From Endocalyx cinctus (Eukaryota; Ascomycota; Sordariomycetes; Amphisphaeriales; Apiosporaceae), in contig BCKC01000010.1 of the NCBI GenBank assembly GCA_001600455.1, forward strand, positions 1,742,556-1,806,555: 64,000 bases of DNA. The letters run 5' to 3'. A program made the translations under genes and the position numbers. The notes beneath the pieces are model-generated. The model had not been told where the DNA came from. It saw only the letters and a list, made by a program, of their open reading frames with translations, and did not search any database. Shown in pieces: positions 59,856 to 64,000 of this stretch (position 1 is its first letter; every line of letters starts with the position of its first letter).

Positions 59856-61277
59856 TCACCGGAGCGTGAGTCCTCGTTGTTGAGCTATGATCCTTTGAAG
59901 TACCACACACTCGTCGTCTAGGAGGCCGACTCGGTCACCATGCTCACCTATGTCGGCCAGGAAGTCGAACACGTCATACCAGGTGCCGTCCGCCTCCCCC
60001 GAGGCACAATCTTGCACCACCTGCCAAAACCGATCCAGCTCTACGGTAGAAGCCCACTCGCAAAGTCTCGTAATAATCTTGCCGTGAGCAACCACCTCGT
60101 CCGGATCCAGCGTGGCCGCCATCTGTCTGAATTCGATGGTACGCTTCAGGAGCGCTGAATACGGATCCTCCGGCCGCATGTATGCCCAGTCCTCATAAAA
60201 GAAAAAGTTGTACGCCGGCCTTCCGATATCCAAGCGCATGAAATTCGCAAGGACCGGGGTATTGGTCACCTCCTGCAGTAGCGTCTTGACGCCCGGCAGG
60301 ATGTCCACGAGCCGCATAAGCGGATACTTGTTCCGAAAATTGACCACGTCGTATCCGCCGAGAACGCCCCGCGCCAACTGCCGCCTGAAGGCCGTTGTCT
60401 CGGGCGCGGGCGCGCGCCGGTCCCGTGGCGAAGGTCGTGGCCCGCGCCCGATGTTCGAGACCAGCTCGGGCTCGGCCTCGACGCTGGGTACTCCGGCCCC
60501 CCTGAACGTGGTCTGTTTTATCCTGGCGAGGTCCTCGCCCTTGGCGAGCTGCGCATACAAGCGACAGCTGTTGGCGTACGCGTTATCTCTGCGCCAATCC
60601 GGGTGAAGCTGGACGATGATGGGATCGGCGCCGAAACAGATGGCGGCTATGCGCCTCATGTCGAAGAAAGGGATGTAATTCTTGCCCCGCCCGTAATGCC
60701 AGTGCATGCCGGCCGACCTGGGCGTGAGCACCCAATACTTGTCGCGGATGGCCTCGACGACGCGGTGGATCTCGGCAAACGACTCGGGCGTCGCCCACAT
60801 GGCCGGTGACCTGACCTCGGCCTGAAAATACGGGTACTCGGCCATGCCGGGCTGCCGCTCGACGGCAAAATCCATGTGGACGCTCATATCCGTGCTGACG
60901 CCCCAGTCGGTGTACCTGCTCAGATGCCGCTGCTCGGGGTCGGCGTCGGCGACGCTGACGTTGTCTTGCACCCGCGTGTCCGGCGCGGGCGTCCCGATGG
61001 CGTCTTTTATCGTTTGCTCGAGCTCGAAGCAGACGACCTCGTGCATCTGGCCGCGGTCGTACTCGTCCCGTGAGCACGCGACCGGTCGGCCCGACGAGTA
61101 CCGGAAGGCCGACGGCGTCACGTTAACTTTACCGTCGATGGCGACCATCACGATGAACTCGAGCTCCACGCCGACGCTGGATCTTATAGGTCTTCCCGCC
61201 GGCGGCGTCGGGAGCGGCTGCAGGTGTGGTGGTAGTGGTGGAGGTGATGGTATTCGACGAGGCCCTAGAGTTGCCAT
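59856..61277 (-). CDS. Putative amidoligase family protein
   Basis: 473 residues in one exon. After a Pro-rich start (RIPSPPPLPPHLQPLPTPPAG), residues about 35-41 (VGVELEF) are the first conserved motif of the Amidoligase_2 family, the GCS/glutamine-synthetase-like fold that joins amines to carboxylates using ATP. Later motifs follow in order: WGVSTDMSVHMD, YFQAEVRSP (the ExxSP-type acidic metal-binding segment), SAGMHWHYGRG (the GxHVH-like histidine motif), an FF/FADP-type hydrophobic block, and KRTIEFRQMAATLD with the conserved Arg. Fungal members are common; their substrates are not established. I expect a soluble cytosolic enzyme, because there is no signal peptide. A TATA box lies about 161 bp upstream. 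The closest neighbours are a peptidase-like hydrolase downstream and a possible tiny peptide gene upstream, all on the same strand. Confidence 0.82.
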   Translation of the reverse strand: MATLGPRRIPSPPPLPPHLQPLPTPPAGRPIRSSVGVELEFIVMVAIDGKVNVTPSAFRYSSGRPVACSRDEYDRGQMHEVVCFELEQTIKDAIGTPAPDTRVQDNVSVADADPEQRHLSRYTDWGVSTDMSVHMDFAVERQPGMAEYPYFQAEVRSPAMWATPESFAEIHRVVEAIRDKYWVLTPRSAGMHWHYGRGKNYIPFFDMRRIAAICFGADPIIVQLHPDWRRDNAYANSCRLYAQLAKGEDLARIKQTTFRGAGVPSVEAEPELVSNIGRGPRPSPRDRRAPAPETTAFRRQLARGVLGGYDVVNFRNKYPLMRLVDILPGVKTLLQEVTNTPVLANFMRLDIGRPAYNFFFYEDWAYMRPEDPYSALLKRTIEFRQMAATLDPDEVVAHGKIITRLCEWASTVELDRFWQVVQDCASGEADGTWYDVFDFLADIGEHGDRVGLLDDECVVLQRIIAQQRGLTLR

Positions 61278-61794
61278 TTTTCGAACTAAAAGGTCAGCTG
61301 TTCCTAAGTAAGTTGAAGTCTCTTCTTTTGTTTATTTCGTTGTCTTCGTCTAGTCACAAAGAGTGGTCAACCTTGCTTGTTTGAAGCTTTGGTCTTTGTT
61401 TTGTTGGTTTGAATGCCGAATAATGAATTGTCGATTCTATATATTTATACATGTGTTTGCCCCCCTTTATCCTTCCAAAACAGCTCTATAGCGCCTGTTC
61501 GGCAACGCTGTTTGAGAACAATTTTGTTGTTCCTTAACAAAGACCATCTTTAAATATCGTACACATGAGATATCCGTGTTGGTATATATCTCTCTCTTTT
61601 TTTTTTTTTTTTTGATCCCATGTCTGAGGTATGTGCCGGTATCTGGTATATGAGTATCCTCCTCTATATCAAGGCCATTGGTGAAAACCGTCTGCCGTCG
61701 TGGTCTTCATAGCCTTGTGTTCCCTAAGTATGACGGCATTGTTATAACCACGTGAGTGGTTAAGCTTATTTGCCATATCCTATACGGAGATTAG
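61278..61794. other. Intergenic: amidoligase promoter region
   Basis: 517 bp containing the amidoligase TATA box, an A/C-rich leader on the minus strand (CAAACCAACAAAACAAAG) and a T-run at 61,598-61,613. Nothing else is recognised. Confidence 0.55.
61438..61449 (-). promoter_or_regulatory. TATA box of the amidoligase gene
   Basis: TATAAATATATA on the minus strand, about 161 bases upstream of the ATG at 61,277. Confidence 0.55.
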
Positions 61795-61917
61795 TTATAT
61801 ATCGAGGTGAGTATCTTGGATGAGGTGGTTCTTGCCTGGGTCAATGCTTTGGGGCTCGTCGTCACCCTTCATGGTGAGGTTTACGTTGAGGAGAATGTTG
61901 AAGTTGAACATGGCCAT
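61795..61917 (-). CDS. Possible 40-residue peptide gene
   Basis: Minus-strand frame of 40 codons, beginning MAMFNFNILLNVNLTMKGDDEP and ending LIQDTHLDI. The frame itself is too short to be convincing. What raises it above noise is its setting: an optimal fungal start context (CACCGCAATGGCC), a long CT/CA-rich leader (CTTCACACACTTCTTCTGTG, CTCAAACGCACAACCACC), and a TATA box at 62,136-62,143, about 219 bp upstream. The peptide is acidic in the middle with an amphipathic, Asn-rich start and no signal peptide or cysteine. It may be a genuine small protein, the first exon of a longer gene, or a spurious frame in a non-coding transcript. Confidence 0.35.
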   Translation of the reverse strand: MAMFNFNILLNVNLTMKGDDEPQSIDPGKNHLIQDTHLDI

Positions 61918-64000
61918 TGCGGTGGGTGGTTGTGCGTTTGAGACTGAGAGTGTGTGGTATTCTTGAAGAAAGGGCGCAAAGGTCACAGAAGAAGTGTGTG
62001 AAGGTGAAGACTTGTATAAGTTTTCTAGAAGAAGGAGAAGCAGTAAAGAGATGTTTGTGGAGGGGCTAGCTCTGGCTTATATCGTTTTGAGATCCCTTTT
62101 CTGGTTTGTAAGGTATCGGGAGATGGCTGGGTAAGTATATATAGGGATACAGTGATGAAGATGGTAGTGATGGGATATGGACAAAAGTGAGAACGGGATA
62201 GAGGGTACAAACGACGATACTTATATCTAAAAGTTGGTGGCCCTTCGATAATAAGGCAACCATTTCTTTTGGTATTTCTTCATTGTAGGCGAATCTATCG
62301 AGTAATTCGCAAGCCCCATGATACATGATACCCTACCTACCCAGGCGGTCGGGAAATGCCATTTCGAAAATTACCGCGACAAAGCGATTTTGATAGTACG
62401 TACACTTTTGAGTTAATACATTAAAGATTTAGCGCTGCGAAGTACGGTAGAGCAACGGATGAAACACGTTTGTGCGCAATCGAGCAGCAGGCAAAGGTAA
62501 GGAATCATCACGGTAGCCTAAGATTGTAGGTACCCTTAGGGATAATGGATATGAGAGAGGTCCTTGTGAATTTTTCACCGAAAAAATAAGGTTCAATTCC
62601 TAGTTCTAGCAAAGGGGCTTAGCGTTATCTTGTGAGTGTTTTTTTTGGCCCGGTGAATATTCATGGATATGTCCTAAAAGTTCACGGCAAACGATGACTC
62701 GAAAAAAAAAAAAAAAACACAAGAAAATGGACAAGAACTCGCTTTTCGCCAGGTTCCTATTATCTCAATTGAGTATAAACCTCAGGTTGATTTACCCTCT
62801 TTTTTTTTAATGCCGGGTTAAGGCATCAGCCCACGTTTTTTAATCGATTCGCATTGGAGGGGGTTTCATGGAAAGCAGGCACCGCTATTGACAGGGGGCT
62901 ATGCAGTGTGTATATACAGTAATGTGATTGATTTTGTATACTACCTACGACTTTGACAATACTTTTTTTGTATGTGATTATATTACTTGACTACTTACTT
63001 CACTACCTTGCCAGGTTATAATCTTACATACCTAAGTCCACATACATGATCTTCCATGCGCGCAGTCAAATATGCTCGGATGCTTGGGTGCTTGCGGTAT
63101 GCCTCTCTCTCCCCCGTAACACGACATCCTTCGTCTAAGCTCTAGGGTTATTATACATACGTCAAACTAAACCTTAAATTAATAAATGGCGAACGCTTAC
63201 CGAACGTTTAGACCGGGAATAGGGTATCGAATCCTTTTCTTTTTTTTCTTTGTTTCTTTACTTTGCCTGGCAGGGCTTATCTCGTGCTTCGGATGCGCCA
63301 CGATGGAAGATAAAGAAGGGTTTTGCAACTTTTTGGTTTGAATCTCTTCGGTATAGTTTAACCTAGTAGTGTAATACGCAGAGAGAAAAAAAGAAAAATC
63401 AATGGAATTTCCCGAGAGAGGCGAGTGAGTCATTGGTCGTTTCATTGCGTATGATTCTTGACTTACTTCTCCACGATTGGTCCGTGTAAGGGAAGAGGTT
63501 GGATAATGAACGACAATGTTCATTGGTTCAATTCTTTTGAATTGAATCCAGTATGTATAGTACTTTGTGAGGATTTGAGGGAAAAGGGTAATGATTGATT
63601 CTTCTTCTTTTTCTCCCCCCCCCCTCCCCCACCTTAATAGTGATTGGCTTAGGCAGACAATGCCTAGGTCGTGAGAGACCTAGAAAATAAGGTACAATTG
63701 GATAGATAACGAGATATTCTTCTTGTGCTCCCTACCCGATGAAACCGTAAGAAATTGGACATTAGTAGTCATCAATTTAACTTTTTTTCTGTCTCTCTTC
63801 CTGCATTGAAATTTCGAAAGATGGCATTGGACAAATCGATTGGTATTTGGATGTATGGATGGATATAGATTAGTATATTTTCGGTGACACTTCTATAGCG
63901 TGGCTGAGAGAGAAAGAAGAGTGTGGCTGTAGTTCCAATTACTCTATCCAAAAGTCAGTCATTCTTTATTCTTTTGTTTTTTTTTTTCGGTGAATGTCAA
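61918..64000. other. AT-rich flank without genes
   Basis: About 2.1 kb. The first 230 bases hold the presumed promoter and leader of the short peptide frame. Beyond that I see only short frames, a poly-A run at 62,701-62,717 and a C-rich run at 63,616-63,628. No domain or splice structure is recognised. Confidence 0.6.
62136..62143 (-). promoter_or_regulatory. TATA box upstream of the short peptide frame
   Basis: TATATATA preceded by CC on the minus strand (CCCTATATATACTTAC), with a CT-rich leader downstream. It suggests transcription to the left through 61,917. Confidence 0.4.

Noticed and set aside
62588..62600. GGTTCAATTCC resembling a tRNA B box
   Set aside because: No A box at proper distance and no acceptor or anticodon stems can be drawn.

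Overview
The window is from a filamentous ascomycete (Pezizomycotina). The gene style and best-recognised protein families fit a Sordariomycete, but I cannot name a species. The evidence is short spliceosomal introns (about 50-210 nt, GTAAGT-type donors, CTAAC-like branch sites), pyrimidine-rich 5' leaders, TATA boxes 60-220 nt before several start codons, and fungal-specific families (WOPR/Gti1-Pac2, 2EXR, DUF7708, AAA with DUF7025, GH43 galactanase). Coding DNA is GC-rich at third positions. Intergenic DNA is AT-rich and full of A/T homopolymers.

Layout. Positions 1 to about 16,278 form a gene desert ending in a long pyrimidine-rich leader in front of a single-exon WOPR transcription factor of the Pac2 type (16,279-17,637, +). 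After a 2.4 kb spacer holding a 50-bp perfect T/A palindrome come two divergent genes: an AAA ATPase with a DUF7025-like region (20,049-23,793, -) and a DUF7708-type protein (24,382-26,025, +). Two housekeeping genes follow, also divergent: COPII coat subunit Sec24 (26,747-30,122, -) and the mRNA 3'-end processing factor Cft2/CPSF2 (31,372-34,352, +). Then come a 2EXR protein with a long, probably spliced, leader (36,417-37,955, +), a coiled-coil chromosome-segregation-type protein (38,957-41,284, -), a short-chain dehydrogenase (42,402-43,345, -), a nine-exon GH43 exo-1,3-galactanase-like enzyme (44,036-46,376, -), a small P-loop kinase/ATPase (47,105-47,756, -) and a Ser/Thr-rich repeat protein (48,229-49,353, -).

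Positions 49,354-53,962 are gene-poor and contain what may be a decayed gene. The last segment holds a small secreted cysteine-containing protein (53,963-54,478, +), a membrane-anchored alpha/beta hydrolase with a TAP-like C-terminus (56,900-59,023, -), a putative amidoligase (59,856-61,277, -) and a possible 40-residue peptide gene (61,795-61,917, -). The final 2 kb shows nothing coding.

Most neighbours are functionally unrelated, as usual in fungi. The possible exceptions are the AAA/DUF7708 divergent pair, whose families occur in fungal STAND/incompatibility-like repertoires, and the peptidase-like hydrolase / amidoligase / short peptide trio, which could be a small peptide- or amide-modifying locus. 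Both groupings are inferences from adjacency. I saw no tRNA, rRNA, CRISPR array or intact transposon.
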